A stretch of 64,000 nucleotides of DNA from Agrobacterium tumefaciens (GTDB lineage Bacteria; Pseudomonadota; Alphaproteobacteria; Rhizobiales; Rhizobiaceae): contig NZ_CP115841.1 of assembly GCF_013318015.2 (NCBI RefSeq), positions 682,001-746,000 of the forward strand, in the 5' to 3' direction. Both the position numbers and the translations under genes were made by a program. The notes under the pieces were generated by a model. That model was not told the DNA's origin, searched no databases, and was given only the letters and a program-made list of their open reading frames with translations. Of this stretch, positions 55,196-64,000 are shown piece after piece. Position 1 is the first letter of the stretch. Each line of letters starts with the position of its first letter.

Positions 55196-55900
55196 ATGTC
55201 CGTGCTGGAAAAACGTGCAGAGCTTGGCGCAGGCCTGAGAGCTGCGGCACCCCTGCTGGTCGCCATGGTGCCGATCGGCGCCGTGTTCGGTGCAGTCGCG
55301 GTCGGCAAGGGATTGTCGCCGCTGGAAGCCTCGCTGATGTCGATTCTCGTCTTTGCAGGTGGCTCGCAATTCGTCGGCCTGGATCTGTGGACCCATCCGG
55401 CAAGCTGGAGCGCGCTCGGTTTTGCCGCGCTGCTGGTCAATCTTCGCCATGTGCTGATGAGCGCTTCCATCGCTGGCAAGCTCGATGATTTTACCGGCTG
55501 GCGAAAATATGCGGCCATGCTGGTGCTGACGGACGAATCCTGGGCGCTATCGGAATTCAGGGCAGTTGCCGGCAGGCTGACGGCCGCATTTTTCACCGGC
55601 GCTGCGCTGCCAATCTACCTCGTCTGGAACATCGCCACGCTCACGGGCGCGCTTTTAGGCTCGGTGATGGGCGACATGACGGTCATCGGTCTGGACTTCG
55701 CTTTTCCGGCCGTGTTCATCGTGCTGCTGATGGGGTTCTGGAAGGGCAGGGAAACGGGCCTGGTGCTGCTGGCAAGCGCTGCCGCCGCCTTTGTCACGCA
55801 CGCGCTGGTCCCAGGCGCCTGGTACATAGCCGCCGGTGCGCTTGCGGGGCTTTCCGTCGCAGCCTTCGGCTGCGAGGACGAGGCGGAGCAGCCTGCATGA
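55196..55900 (+). CDS. azlC: Branched-chain amino acid exporter subunit AzlC
   Basis: A 234-residue membrane protein with about seven helices and the AzlC pattern (PIGAVFGAVAVGKGLSPLEASLMSILVFAGGSQFV in family position). AzlCD-type (LIV-E) transporters export branched-chain amino acids or analogues. The ATG follows AAGGAGAATGCA. It overlaps azlD by four bases. Confidence 0.93.
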   Translation: MSVLEKRAELGAGLRAAAPLLVAMVPIGAVFGAVAVGKGLSPLEASLMSILVFAGGSQFVGLDLWTHPASWSALGFAALLVNLRHVLMSASIAGKLDDFTGWRKYAAMLVLTDESWALSEFRAVAGRLTAAFFTGAALPIYLVWNIATLTGALLGSVMGDMTVIGLDFAFPAVFIVLLMGFWKGRETGLVLLASAAAAFVTHALVPGAWYIAAGALAGLSVAAFGCEDEAEQPA

Positions 55901-56199
55901 CGCTTGATACGAACACCCTGCTGGCGATCCTCGCCATGATGGCGGCCACCGTCGCTACGCGTCTTGGGGGTCTGCTGCTGGTCAACCATTTCACCCTGAC
56001 GCCGCGTCTGAAAAAAGCGCTCGGCGTGGTTCCGCCTGCGGTCTTGATGGCTGTGGTGACGCCAACGGCATTCTCAAGCGGAATGGCGGAAACAATCGCC
56101 TGCGCGGTGACGGCAGTCGCGGCACTCCGCCTCAGCCTGCTCCCAGCCGCAACGCTCGGCGTCGTCACCGTGGCGCTTTTGCGCGGAATCGGATTGTGA
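55897..56199 (+). CDS. azlD: Branched-chain amino acid exporter subunit AzlD
   Basis: A 100-residue protein with three to four membrane helices, TLLAILAMMAATVATRLGG at the start and LKKALGVVPPAVLMAVV in the middle. It is the small partner of AzlC and is translationally coupled to it by an ATGA overlap. Confidence 0.92.
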   Translation: MTLDTNTLLAILAMMAATVATRLGGLLLVNHFTLTPRLKKALGVVPPAVLMAVVTPTAFSSGMAETIACAVTAVAALRLSLLPAATLGVVTVALLRGIGL

Positions 56200-56290
56200 G
56201 GCAATCCCGCCAAAGTTCTGAAAAGATTCCTCAGTTTCGATTTAGAGCAGGCAGGGCGAAACGCTGACCCGGTTCCGCCCTCGGTTTAGA

Positions 56291-57787
56291 TCAATGCTCT
56301 TCGTACTGGCTGAAGCTCGGGTCGGCCAGATCCGCGAAGCGGGTGAATTCGGACTGGAAGGCGAGTTTCACCGTGCCGGTGGGGCCGTGACGCTGCTTGG
56401 CGATGATGACGTCCGCGGTGCCTTTCACCTTGTCGAACAGGGCCTCCCACTCGGCATATTTCGGATCGGAAATATCGCGCGGCTCCATGTTCTTGACGTA
56501 ATACTCTTCACGGAACACGAACAGCACCACGTCGGCGTCCTGCTCGATCGAGCCCGATTCACGCAGGTCGGAAAGCTGCGGGCGCTTGTCTTCACGGCTT
56601 TCCACCGCACGGGAGAGCTGTGAAAGCGCGATGATGGGAACATTGAGTTCCTTGCCGAGCGCCTTAAGGCCCGTGGTGATCTGGGTGATTTCCTGCACGC
56701 GGTTCTCACCGCTTTTGCCGGCGCCGGTCATCAGCTGAATATAGTCGACCACCAGGACGTCAAGACCACGCTGGCGCTTCAGTCGACGTGCACGGGCGGA
56801 AAGCTGGGCGATGGAGATACCACCGGTCTGGTCGATGTAAAGCGGCACCTTCTGCATCATCTGGGAGCAGGCGACGAGCTTCTCGAAATCGGCCTCGGTA
56901 ATGTCACCGCGGCGGATTTTCGAGGAAGACACTTCCGTCTGCTCTGAAATGATACGGGTTGCCAGCTGTTCGGACGACATTTCGAGCGAGTAGAAGCCGA
57001 CGACGCCGCCGTTTTTCGCCTTGAACGAACCATCAGGCTGTACTTCCTGATCGTAGGTCGCGGCGATGTTATAGGCGATGTTGGTGGCAAGCGAGGTCTT
57101 GCCCATACCCGGACGACCGGCAAGTACGATAAGGTCGGAACGCTGCAGGCCGCCCATGCGGGCGTCGAGCGAGTGGATGCCGGTGGAAATGCCGGAAAGA
57201 TTGCCGTCACGCTCGAAGGCGGCGCCCGCCATGTCGATCGCCAGCGCCACCGCATCGTTGAACGACTGGAAGCCGCCATCGTAGCGACCGGTTTCCGCCA
57301 GTTCGAACAGGCGGCGCTCGGTGTCTTCGATCTGCGCCTGCGGCGGCATGTCCAGCGGCGCATCATAGGCGATGTTGACGACATCCTCGCCGATCTGGAT
57401 CAGCGCGCGGCGCAGCGCCAGATCATAGATCGCCCGACCGTAATCTTCCGCATTGATGATCGAAACGGCTTCTGCCGCCAGACGCGCCAGATATTGCGCC
57501 ACCGTCAGGTCGCCGACCTTGTCGTCTGCGGGCAGGAAGGTCTTGATGGTCACCGGATTGGCGGTCTTGCCCATGCGGATGATGTCGCCCGCCACTTCGA
57601 AAATCTTGCGGTGCAGCGGTTCGTAAAGATGCACGGGCTTCAAGAAGTCCGACACGCGGTAATAGGCGTCGTTGTTAACGAGGATGGCGCCCAGCAGCGC
57701 CTGTTCGGCCTCGATATTGTTCGGCGCCTCGCGGTAATGCGGTTCCGCCGGTTGCGCGGGGGTGATCTTTCTCACAGCGTCGTTCAT
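56291..57787 (-). CDS. dnaB: Replicative DNA helicase DnaB
   Basis: A 498-residue hexameric helicase that unwinds the replication fork. The N-terminal domain (about 20-130) begins at PNNIEAEQALLGAIL; the RecA-like domain has Walker A GRPGMGKTS (224-232) and Walker B VLVVDYIQLM. I start it at the ATG at 57787 (MNDAVRKITP); a GTG at 57817 is also possible. The extra insert with YDQEVQPDGSFKAKNGG in the ATPase domain resembles other Rhizobiales DnaB. Confidence 0.96.
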   Translation of the reverse strand: MNDAVRKITPAQPAEPHYREAPNNIEAEQALLGAILVNNDAYYRVSDFLKPVHLYEPLHRKIFEVAGDIIRMGKTANPVTIKTFLPADDKVGDLTVAQYLARLAAEAVSIINAEDYGRAIYDLALRRALIQIGEDVVNIAYDAPLDMPPQAQIEDTERRLFELAETGRYDGGFQSFNDAVALAIDMAGAAFERDGNLSGISTGIHSLDARMGGLQRSDLIVLAGRPGMGKTSLATNIAYNIAATYDQEVQPDGSFKAKNGGVVGFYSLEMSSEQLATRIISEQTEVSSSKIRRGDITEADFEKLVACSQMMQKVPLYIDQTGGISIAQLSARARRLKRQRGLDVLVVDYIQLMTGAGKSGENRVQEITQITTGLKALGKELNVPIIALSQLSRAVESREDKRPQLSDLRESGSIEQDADVVLFVFREEYYVKNMEPRDISDPKYAEWEALFDKVKGTADVIIAKQRHGPTGTVKLAFQSEFTRFADLADPSFSQYEEH

Positions 57788-58097
57788 GGTTTGCACGATC
57801 TCCCTTTGCCTTGCCACTACACTTCGGGTTTGGCTTCCTTGGCCATGGCAGTCAATGATATTGTTGCAACACTCTATGGCAGCCTGACGTCCTGTCTGCG
57901 AAGCTGGATCACATCTTCAGTTGTCCCCAGCAATCCACAGGCGGGTGGGGACAAGGTGCGGGAAATTCCCGGCAACGTGATTCGCTGCCATGAGTTTATC
58001 GCATGGCAGACCCGACGTGAAAGAAACTTGAAAATCGGCAGGCTTCCAAATAAATAGGCAGAAAATAAGTAGTGTGCTAATTATAAGGCTTGCTGAC

Positions 58098-58553
58098 ATG
58101 TCCCGCGAAACCGACAAGGAACAGCTTCTGGACGAGGTGTCCGCCTTCACCCGCAAGCTGCGCGCATTTTTTGACGCGCGGGTAGGGGAAAGCGGCCTGA
58201 CTCTGGCGCGTGCGCGTGCGCTTTTCGCGCTGTCGCGACGTGGGCCGCTGACCCAGACGGAGCTTGCCGAGGAAATGGAAATCGAAACGCCGACGCTGGT
58301 GCGCGTGCTTGACGGCATGGAGAAACAGAACCTCATCGAGCGCCGCTCCGACGAAACCGACCGCCGTGCCAAACGCATCCACATGACGGAGGAGGGCGAG
58401 AAAACCTCCGAAACGGTGCAGGCGGTGGCAAAATCGCTCCGTTCTGAAATCGCCGCCGATGTTTCCTCGCAGGATCTGGCGATGGCGCTGGATGTCATGC
58501 GCAGGCTTTCGGCCAATCTGCAAAATCTGGCAAGCGGGAGGGCGCAATCGTGA
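58098..58553 (+). CDS. MarR-family transcriptional regulator
   Basis: A 151-residue winged-helix regulator with LTQTELAEEMEIETPTLVRVLDGMEKQNLI (recognition helix and wing entry, about 53-82) and the DRRAKRIHMTEEG wing. It starts a three-gene efflux operon, a classic layout in which the repressor controls its own operon. The ATG at 58098 has AAGG 9 bases upstream; the frame extends to 58074. Confidence 0.92.
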   Translation: MSRETDKEQLLDEVSAFTRKLRAFFDARVGESGLTLARARALFALSRRGPLTQTELAEEMEIETPTLVRVLDGMEKQNLIERRSDETDRRAKRIHMTEEGEKTSETVQAVAKSLRSEIAADVSSQDLAMALDVMRRLSANLQNLASGRAQS

Positions 58554-60250
58554 GTACCGTGGTGCCGCAAACGGCAGATGAGACCGCCTCTGAAAATGCC
58601 GACGTGACGGTAAAGCCGGCGGGCGCGCCGGAATCTGCTGCTGCGGCCGCCGCGCCGCAACCGGTGGAGCGGCCAGTGTGGCTGCGGCTGTGTTTCATCT
58701 TCGCGGGCCTGGCGTTCTTCATCACCCAAGGATTGGGCATGAACCTCGTCATGGCCAATCTATACCAGTTGCAGGGCGAATTTTCCGCCACGGTGGCCGA
58801 GGTCGCCTGGCTTTCCGCCGCCTATATGGCCCCCTATGCCACGTTTTCCATCGCGCTGTTCAAGGTGCGAACGCAATATGGCCTGCGGCCCTTTGCCGAA
58901 CTTTCGATCATCGTCTTCGTCGTCGCCTCATGCCTCAACCTGTTCGTGACAGATTTGCATTCGGCGATCGTCATCCGCTTCCTCAGCGGCATGGCGGCGG
59001 CACCTCTTTCTTCGCTCGGCTTTCTCTACATTCTGGAGGCCTTTCCGCCGGCACGGAAATTCTCGCTGGGCTTCAGCATCGCGCTCACCGGAACCTTGCT
59101 GTCTGCACCGCTCGCGCGCATCGTCTCGCCTTCCTTGCTGCAAATCGGCGGCTGGAATGCCCTCTACACGATGGAAATGGGCTTCGCGCTGATCTCGCTC
59201 GCCTTGATCTACCTGTTGAAAGTCACGCCGCCGCCGCGGGCGAAAGTCATCGAGCGCACGGATATTCTGAGCTACCTTCTGTTTGCGGGTGGCCTTGGCT
59301 GTCTTGCGGTCATGCTCACGCTTGGCCGGTTTTACTGGTGGTTCGAAACATGGTGGCTGGGCGTGCTTCTGGCCACGTCGATCACGCTTCTCACGCTGAT
59401 GGTCGTCATCGAGTTGCCGCGCAAGAACCCGCTGCTTGACCTGCGCTGGATTTTTTCGAAAACCAACCTGCATGTCATAGCGGTCCTTCTCATCTACCGT
59501 GCAGTTTCCTCCGAGCAATCCTCGACGGCGGTGAGTTTCTACCAGCAGCTTGGCCTTTTGAACGACCAGACGATCACGCTTTATGCTCTGGTGCTTTTGG
59601 CGACGGTTCTCGGCGGTGCGGCCTGTGCTTGGCTGATGCTGACGAAATATGTCGATACCGCTCATGTGATTGCGCTTACCCTGATTGCGGCCGGCGCTTT
59701 TCTGGACAGCCAGTCCAACAATCTGACGCGGCCAGCGCAGATGTATCTGAGCCAGATGATGATCGCCTTCGGTGCGGCCATGTTCCTGCCGCCCGTTATG
59801 GCAAAGGGGTTCGCTGCCGCACTTGCGCGCGGAGCGCCCTATCTGGTGAATTTCATCACCATCTTCCTGTTCACCCAGATCACCGGATCGATGTTGATGA
59901 CCGGGCTGCTCGGCAGTTTCGTGACGCTGCGCGAAAAATTCCATTCCAATATTCTGGTGGAAAATATCCTGCTCACCAACCCATTGGTCGCCCAGCGCGT
60001 GTCGCAACTTTCCGGCGCCTACAGCCACGTCATCACCGATCCGGCGCTGCTGAAGGCCGAGGGGCTTTCCCTCCTTGGCCAGCAGGTTACCAAGGAAGCC
60101 TATGTGCTCGCCTATAACGATACGTTCCTGTTGATTTCCACCGTTGCGGCGCTGGCGCTCATGGCGCTTTTGCTCCACCTTGCATGGCTGCGCATCCGTC
60201 CCCGCTTTTTCCGGGACAATGTCGATGCCGCGCCGGCGCCACAGTCTTGA
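58550..60250 (+). CDS. MFS efflux transporter, DHA2 (EmrB-like) family
   Basis: A 566-residue membrane protein with about 14 helices, of the DHA2 drug:proton antiporter type. A cytoplasmic N-terminal tail of about 40 residues (Ala/Pro-rich) precedes the first helix. A GTG start at 58550 overlaps the marR stop. With the following HlyD-family adaptor it would form an EmrAB-type tripartite pump, although no outer-membrane channel gene is nearby. Confidence 0.9.
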   Translation: MSTVVPQTADETASENADVTVKPAGAPESAAAAAAPQPVERPVWLRLCFIFAGLAFFITQGLGMNLVMANLYQLQGEFSATVAEVAWLSAAYMAPYATFSIALFKVRTQYGLRPFAELSIIVFVVASCLNLFVTDLHSAIVIRFLSGMAAAPLSSLGFLYILEAFPPARKFSLGFSIALTGTLLSAPLARIVSPSLLQIGGWNALYTMEMGFALISLALIYLLKVTPPPRAKVIERTDILSYLLFAGGLGCLAVMLTLGRFYWWFETWWLGVLLATSITLLTLMVVIELPRKNPLLDLRWIFSKTNLHVIAVLLIYRAVSSEQSSTAVSFYQQLGLLNDQTITLYALVLLATVLGGAACAWLMLTKYVDTAHVIALTLIAAGAFLDSQSNNLTRPAQMYLSQMMIAFGAAMFLPPVMAKGFAAALARGAPYLVNFITIFLFTQITGSMLMTGLLGSFVTLREKFHSNILVENILLTNPLVAQRVSQLSGAYSHVITDPALLKAEGLSLLGQQVTKEAYVLAYNDTFLLISTVAALALMALLLHLAWLRIRPRFFRDNVDAAPAPQS

Positions 60251-60268
60251 ACCTCCAAGAGTGATAAT

Positions 60269-61336
60269 ATGCTGAAGAAGATTTTTACCCCCGTTTCCAT
60301 TCTCGTTCTGCTCGGTGGCCTCGCCGGCGTCGCGCTGGTGCTCTATGCATGGCGCCTGCCGCCATTCCTCTCAACCGTCGAAATGACCGACAACGCCTTC
60401 GTGCGTGGTTACGTGACGACGATGAGCCCGCAGGTGAGCGGTTATGTCGTGGATGTGCCGGTGAAGGACTATCAGGAGGTCAAACAGGGTACGTTGCTGG
60501 CGAAGATCGACGACCGCATCTACCGCCAGAAGCAGGCGCAGGCGGGAGCCGCGCTGGATACGCAAAAAGCGGCACTGGACAATTCCCGCCAGCAGGAAAA
60601 CGCCGCCAACGCCAATATCCGTTCCAGCGAGGCGGCTGTCGATAGCGCGCAGGCATCTCTGAAACAGGCGCAACTGGCATCAGACCGTCAGGACAACCTC
60701 ATCAAAAGCGGTGCCGGCACCTCCAGCCTGCAGGAAGAGGCGCATGCCGCGCTTGAAAAGGCGAGGGCATCGCTCTCGCAGGCGAAAGCGGCACTTGAGG
60801 TCTCGCGCCAGGATTTGCAGACGATCATCGTTAACCGCAGTTCCCTGCAGGCCGCTGTCGCCAATGCCGAGGCTGCGGTCGAACTCGCCAGGATCGATCT
60901 CGACAATACCGAAATTCACGCGCCGGTGGACGGCAGGCTCGGCGAAATCGGCGTGCGCACCGGTCAGTATGTGACGGCCGGAACGCAGTTGATGGCGGTT
61001 GTGCCGCATGATGTCTGGGTCATCGCCAATTTCAAGGAAACCCAGCTCGCGGGCATGCAGGTCGGCCAGCCGGTGACGATCTCGGTGGATGCCCTGCATC
61101 GCCGCAAGCTCAACGGCCGCGTCGAGCGGTTCTCGCCCGCCACGGGATCGGAATTCGCTGTCATCAAGCCCGACAATGCCACCGGCAATTTCGTGAAGAT
61201 CGCCCAGCGTCTCGGCGTGCGCATCGCAATTGACGCCGATCAGCCGCTGGCAGCGGATCTGTCGCCGGGCATGTCGGTGGTCGTGCATGTGGACAAGAGC
61301 GTGGCGCCTGAGGGGGCGGAGACGGCGGCGAGGTAG
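60269..61336 (+). CDS. HlyD-family membrane fusion protein (EmrA-like)
   Basis: A 355-residue periplasmic adaptor with an N-terminal membrane anchor (about 8-28), a biotinyl-lipoyl-like half motif (SPQVSGYVVDVPVKDYQEVKQG), a long coiled-coil hairpin (about 95-200, rich in Ala/Gln), the second lipoyl half (IHAPVDGRLGEIGVRTGQYV) and a beta-barrel end. It connects the preceding MFS pump to an outer-membrane channel. Followed by a 152-bp repeat. Confidence 0.92.
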   Translation: MLKKIFTPVSILVLLGGLAGVALVLYAWRLPPFLSTVEMTDNAFVRGYVTTMSPQVSGYVVDVPVKDYQEVKQGTLLAKIDDRIYRQKQAQAGAALDTQKAALDNSRQQENAANANIRSSEAAVDSAQASLKQAQLASDRQDNLIKSGAGTSSLQEEAHAALEKARASLSQAKAALEVSRQDLQTIIVNRSSLQAAVANAEAAVELARIDLDNTEIHAPVDGRLGEIGVRTGQYVTAGTQLMAVVPHDVWVIANFKETQLAGMQVGQPVTISVDALHRRKLNGRVERFSPATGSEFAVIKPDNATGNFVKIAQRLGVRIAIDADQPLAADLSPGMSVVVHVDKSVAPEGAETAAR

Positions 61337-61365
61337 TCTGGCTATTGGAGTTATGCCGAGAGGCG

Positions 61366-61517
61366 CCCCCTCTGTCCTGCCGGACATCTCCCCCACAAGG
61401 GTGGAGATCAAATTGTGGCTTGCGCTCGACAACCTCAACGTTGCGGCTATTAGCGATGTGGGATCGCCCTGCTGATCTCCCTCCTTGTGGGGGAGATGCC
61501 CGGCAGGGCAGAGGGGG
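61366..61517. repeat. 152-bp rhizobial palindromic element, copy 2
   Basis: Two nearly perfect 44-base inverted arms (61366-61409 and 61474-61517) around 64 bases, with the same length, spacing and arm sequence type as copy 1 at 46156-46307. It lies between the converging efflux operon and rplI. Arm mismatches (for example CTGTCC versus CTGCCC) show it is more decayed than copy 1. Confidence 0.8.
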
Positions 61518-61552
61518 GTAACCTCTCCACACACTCCAGTCACAAAACCAAA

Positions 61553-61582
61553 AAAACCCCGGATGTCGCCATCCGGGGTTTT
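61553..61582 (-). terminator. Rho-independent terminator after rplI
   Basis: On the minus strand, AAAACCCCGGATG pairs with CATCCGGGGTTTT and is followed by TTTGG, 24 bases past the rplI stop. The symmetric T/A flanks could also stop transcription from the other side. Confidence 0.88.
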
Positions 61583-61605
61583 CCTTATGACCACAAGGCC
61601 AAATC

Positions 61606-62181
61606 TTATTCGTCGTCGTCGTTGCCGTCAGCTTCCGGATCGAAGAAGTCTTCCGGACGCAGGGCGTCTTCGTCAACGCCGTAGATGGCGTCGGCGGAGG
61701 TGAGGCTTTCGCCCTTGGACTGACGCTCGGCTTCTTCGGCAGAACGGGCAACGTTCAGCTCGACCTGAAGCTCGACTTCGGCGTGCAGGTGCAGGGTAAC
61801 GTTGTGCAGGCCGATGGTCTTGATCGGCGTGTTCAGTTCAACCTGGTTGCGGCCGATGTTGAAGCCTTCGGCGCCGAGGATTTCAACGACGTCGCGAGCA
61901 GCAACAGAACCGTAAAGCTGACCGGTTTCGCCAGCCGAGCGAACGACGATGAAGGACTTGCCTTCGAGTGCTTCGGCAACCTTCTGGGCTTCCGACTTGC
62001 GCTCGAGGTTACGGGCTTCAAGCGTTGCGCGCTCGGTTTCGAAACGGGTCTTGTTGGCGGCGTTGGCGCGCAGCGCCTTGCCCTGCGGCAGCAGGAAGTT
62101 ACGTGCGTAACCGTCGCGAACCTTTACGGTTTCGCCCATCTGGCCGAGCTTGTTGATGCGTTCGAGAAGAATAACGTCCAT
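61606..62181 (-). CDS. rplI: 50S ribosomal protein L9
   Basis: A 191-residue L9, with the N-terminal rRNA-binding domain ([36 protein letters not shown]), a connecting helix and the C-terminal domain. It is longer than E. coli L9 (149), with an acidic C-terminal tail (about 165-191, DGNDDDE end) as in other alphaproteobacteria. Last gene of the rpsF-rpsR-DUF2232-rplI operon. Confidence 0.97.
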   Translation of the reverse strand: MDVILLERINKLGQMGETVKVRDGYARNFLLPQGKALRANAANKTRFETERATLEARNLERKSEAQKVAEALEGKSFIVVRSAGETGQLYGSVAARDVVEILGAEGFNIGRNQVELNTPIKTIGLHNVTLHLHAEVELQVELNVARSAEEAERQSKGESLTSADAIYGVDEDALRPEDFFDPEADGNDDDE

Positions 62182-62195
62182 CTTCTTGATCCTTT

Positions 62196-63170
62196 CTATG
62201 TGTTGGTTTCGTTCGTATTGTCAGTTTTCCGCGTTGGGGTGAGGGAGATCGTGCTGCGCACGTCGCTCAATCCCAAAACGAGAATGATAAGCAGCGGGAA
62301 GACAAAGACCGCCGAGAGATAGGCGAGGATGAGAACCGGCAGACGCCAGTCCTTTCCACGCGCGCGTTTGTGCAGCGAGGCGTAACCTGCCATCAGGAAG
62401 CCCGCGCCGAAGGTGCCGCAGACGACTGCGCCGACCATGGCGGCGACGCCACCGAAGAACATGGCGACGATGCCGCAGAGAAAAACGAAGATGGCGTTGC
62501 GGTGCATACGCAGTGCGGAAGGAATGTCCTCGCGTGGGCGAAGACCCTTGCCGAAGGAACCGACCAGCCGGGCCGCGAAATAATAGGCCGCAAACAAAAG
62601 GATGACCCACAGGCCGCCCTGAACGATCGGCAGCATCAGAACCAGCAGCGACTTCGTCTGCGCCAGTGCCTCGACATTGGGTTCGAACAGCGGTTCGCGG
62701 CTCTGCACGGAGGTCATCATCAGATCGACCATGCTCGCGACGAGATCGGGACCGTAACCGATCATCCAGCCGAGAATGACGACGGCAACCGAAACCAGAA
62801 GGCAGAGATGCAGGACGATGCCGGACAGCGGATACCAGGCAAGCAGGTCATCCGGGCCGCCGAGTTCCGAGGCCGGGCGCGCCAGATTGGCAAGATGCGA
62901 AAGCCAGCCCGCCGGGATCAGCGTGAAGATCGCAATGGTCAGCGAGAAAAGCGGCGATATGACGAGCGCGCCGATGATAGCCGTGGTGATGATCGCAACG
63001 ACGGCTGCGCGATTGCCCCAGCCCATGCCGGCGATGAAGATGGGCATGGCGGAACCGGCGTAAAGCAGGAAGGAAAAGGACGACTGTGCCGTTGCGCCAA
63101 GCGTTAGAAACGCGGCGCATATGCCGGCGAGAACGCCGGTGATCAGCACTGTCTGGTTCAACTTTTGCAC
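62196..63170 (-). CDS. DUF2232 membrane protein
   Basis: A 324-residue polytopic membrane protein with about eight helices, of the DUF2232 family found between rpsR and rplI in many Rhizobiales. I start it at GTG (63170), with AGGACAG upstream, giving [16 protein letters not shown]; an in-frame ATG at 63215 adds 15 polar residues without similarity. Function is unknown. The rplI start follows 14 bases after its stop. Confidence 0.82.
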   Translation of the reverse strand: MQKLNQTVLITGVLAGICAAFLTLGATAQSSFSFLLYAGSAMPIFIAGMGWGNRAAVVAIITTAIIGALVISPLFSLTIAIFTLIPAGWLSHLANLARPASELGGPDDLLAWYPLSGIVLHLCLLVSVAVVILGWMIGYGPDLVASMVDLMMTSVQSREPLFEPNVEALAQTKSLLVLMLPIVQGGLWVILLFAAYYFAARLVGSFGKGLRPREDIPSALRMHRNAIFVFLCGIVAMFFGGVAAMVGAVVCGTFGAGFLMAGYASLHKRARGKDWRLPVLILAYLSAVFVFPLLIILVLGLSDVRSTISLTPTRKTDNTNETNT

Positions 63171-63261
63171 TTCGCTGTCCTGCTGGAAACTTGAGCAGTT
63201 AGAGGACCGGTCCAATCAGGATCGTCGTCCCCAACATGGGTTTTATGGTATCGATCCGCGC

Positions 63262-63310
63262 CCAACGCGGAAGGATTTGAACTCGCAACCTACTGATTAA
63301 AAGTCAGTTG
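63262..63310 (-). tRNA. tRNA-Lys-like 3' fragment (not a complete gene)
   Basis: On the minus strand, a perfect anticodon arm ACTGA-CTTTTAA-TCAGT (anticodon TTT) is followed by a variable region and a T-arm-like GAGTTCAAATCC. No D arm or 5' acceptor half is upstream; that space holds the hairpin at 63322-63349. The T stem pairs poorly. This looks like a tRNA gene remnant. Confidence 0.5.
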
Positions 63311-63321
63311 CATCGTGGAAG

Positions 63322-63349
63322 ACGAGGCCGCGCCAAAGCGCGGCCTCGT
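63322..63349. terminator. Strong GC hairpin after rpsR
   Basis: ACGAGGCCGCG pairs with CGCGGCCTCGT around a short loop, 10 bases past the rpsR stop. There is no T run on the minus strand, so it may attenuate, stabilise or process the mRNA between rpsR and the DUF2232 gene. Confidence 0.6.
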
Positions 63350-63358
63350 TTCAAATCA

Positions 63359-63607
63359 TTACGCTACGACGTAAGGCAGCAGGCCGAGGAAACGGGCGCG
63401 CTTGATCGCCTGGGCGAGTTCGCGCTGCTTCTTCTGGGAAACGGCCGTGATGCGGGAAGGAACGATCTTGCCGCGCTCGGAAATGTAGCGCTGCAGGAGA
63501 CGAACGTCCTTGTAGTCGATCTTCGGAGCGTTTGCGCCGGAGAAGGGGCACGTCTTGCGACGGCGGTGGAACGGGCGGCGTGCCTGGGAAGAGGATGTAT
63601 CAGCCAT
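63359..63607 (-). CDS. rpsR: 30S ribosomal protein S18
   Basis: The 82-residue S18 with [25 protein letters not shown] and the rRNA-binding [18 protein letters not shown] segment. It lies 13 bases after rpsF in the conserved operon. S18 binds 16S rRNA together with S6. Confidence 0.97.
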   Translation of the reverse strand: MADTSSSQARRPFHRRRKTCPFSGANAPKIDYKDVRLLQRYISERGKIVPSRITAVSQKKQRELAQAIKRARFLGLLPYVVA

Positions 63608-63620
63608 TGGTCAATTCTCC

Positions 63621-64000
63621 TTATGCACGGTCTTCGCGCGGACGGCGCGGACGGTCTTCGCGGTCGCCGAAGCCACCTTCGCGCGGTGCGCGGGGACCAC
63701 GATCTTCACGCGGGCCACGATCCGGACGGTCGCCATCGCGGCGCGGACGGTCGTCACGGTCGCGCTTCTGCATCATCGCGGACGGGCCTTCTTCGTGGGC
63801 TTCGACGGCGATGGTCATGTAGCGAAGAACGTCTTCGTTGATGCGCATCTGGCGCTCGATTTCGTGGATCGCAGGCGCCGGAGCGTCAATGTCCATGAGA
63901 GCGTAGTGAGCCTTGCGGTTCTTCTTGATGCGGTAGGTGAGGGACTTCAGACCCCAGTTCTCGACGCGTCCGACTTTACCGCCGAACGATTCGATAACGC
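63621..64000 (-). CDS. rpsF: 30S ribosomal protein S6 (5' part outside the window)
   Basis: The C-terminal part of S6. The visible frame starts before the window edge with [17 protein letters not shown], then [20 protein letters not shown] and the helix [21 protein letters not shown]. It ends in a long Arg/Asp/Gly-rich tail (about 45 residues, [19 protein letters not shown]) typical of alphaproteobacterial S6. The start lies beyond 64000. Confidence 0.96.
   Translation of the reverse strand, partial: VIESFGGKVGRVENWGLKSLTYRIKKNRKAHYALMDIDAPAPAIHEIERQMRINEDVLRYMTIAVEAHEEGPSAMMQKRDRDDRPRRDGDRPDRGPREDRGPRAPREGGFGDREDRPRRPREDRA

Noticed and set aside
58928..60178. Long open frame antisense to the MFS efflux gene
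   Set aside because: Very Arg/Gln/Glu/His-rich composition of the kind produced by reading high-GC genes backwards; the + strand gene is clear.
62370..63107. Long open frame antisense to the DUF2232 gene
   Set aside because: Same shadow composition. The membrane protein on the minus strand has coherent hydrophobic helices and good operon context.

Overview
The window is a stretch of alphaproteobacterial chromosome that looks like Agrobacterium (A. tumefaciens/fabrum complex, Rhizobiales). Three things point there: protein sequences and gene neighbourhoods (rpoZ-rsh, acpS-lepB-rnc-era-recO, pssA-psd, cvpA-purF, rpsF-rpsR-DUF2232-rplI), rhizobial-type intergenic palindromes, and small proteins typical of Rhizobiales. 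It is almost entirely core chromosome. I see no prophage, insertion sequence, integrase, CRISPR array or intact tRNA/rRNA gene.

Layout. 0-8 kb: smpB, a globin-coupled chemotaxis receptor, a NYN-domain protein, rpoZ, the bifunctional (p)ppGpp enzyme and a 48-residue protein. 6.9-12.9 kb: a + strand run DUF2062-acpS-lepB-rnc-era, then a Crp/Fnr regulator and a single-domain response regulator lying between era and recO. 12.9-21.1 kb: an MFS transporter, a methyltransferase, a DUF2339-HD-MOSC operon and a dioxygenase/hydrolase fusion. 21.3-25.9 kb: an NMT1-type ABC uptake operon divergent from the fusion across a perfect inverted repeat, then zinT with a Zur-like box and mscS. 26-33.5 kb: ygfZ-HD-phosphatase operon, small Rhizobiales proteins, Nudix, YnfA, SRAP, an atypical PleD-like diguanylate cyclase and an unlisted 43-residue ORF. 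33.6-42.2 kb: pssA-psd, an Atm1-type exporter, a LysM envelope protein, a LOG-family enzyme and a second FtsI-like transpeptidase. 42.2-48.7 kb: rarD, then a tightly coupled set of a nonsense-interrupted DUF559 gene, three tandem GFA-domain genes and a proline iminopeptidase; cysS and an SDR. 48.8-57.8 kb: purF, cvpA, radA, a decayed ParDE-like toxin-antitoxin remnant, alr, an AraC regulator with azlCD, and dnaB. 58-64 kb: a MarR-MFS-HlyD efflux operon and the ribosomal operon rpsF-rpsR-DUF2232-rplI.

Functional themes are translation and its rescue (smpB, era, rnc, cysS, ribosomal proteins), stress and second messengers ((p)ppGpp, c-di-GMP), phospholipid and wall synthesis (pssA, psd, PBP3-like, alr), and replication/repair (dnaB, radA, recO, SRAP). 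No clear new multi-gene system is evident. The most distinctive features are the tandem GFA operon with its broken DUF559 leader gene, the dioxygenase-hydrolase fusion with its palindromic divergent promoter, the degenerate PleD-like protein, the Crp/Fnr-receiver pair between era and recO, and two gene remnants (ParDE and a tRNA-Lys-like fragment).
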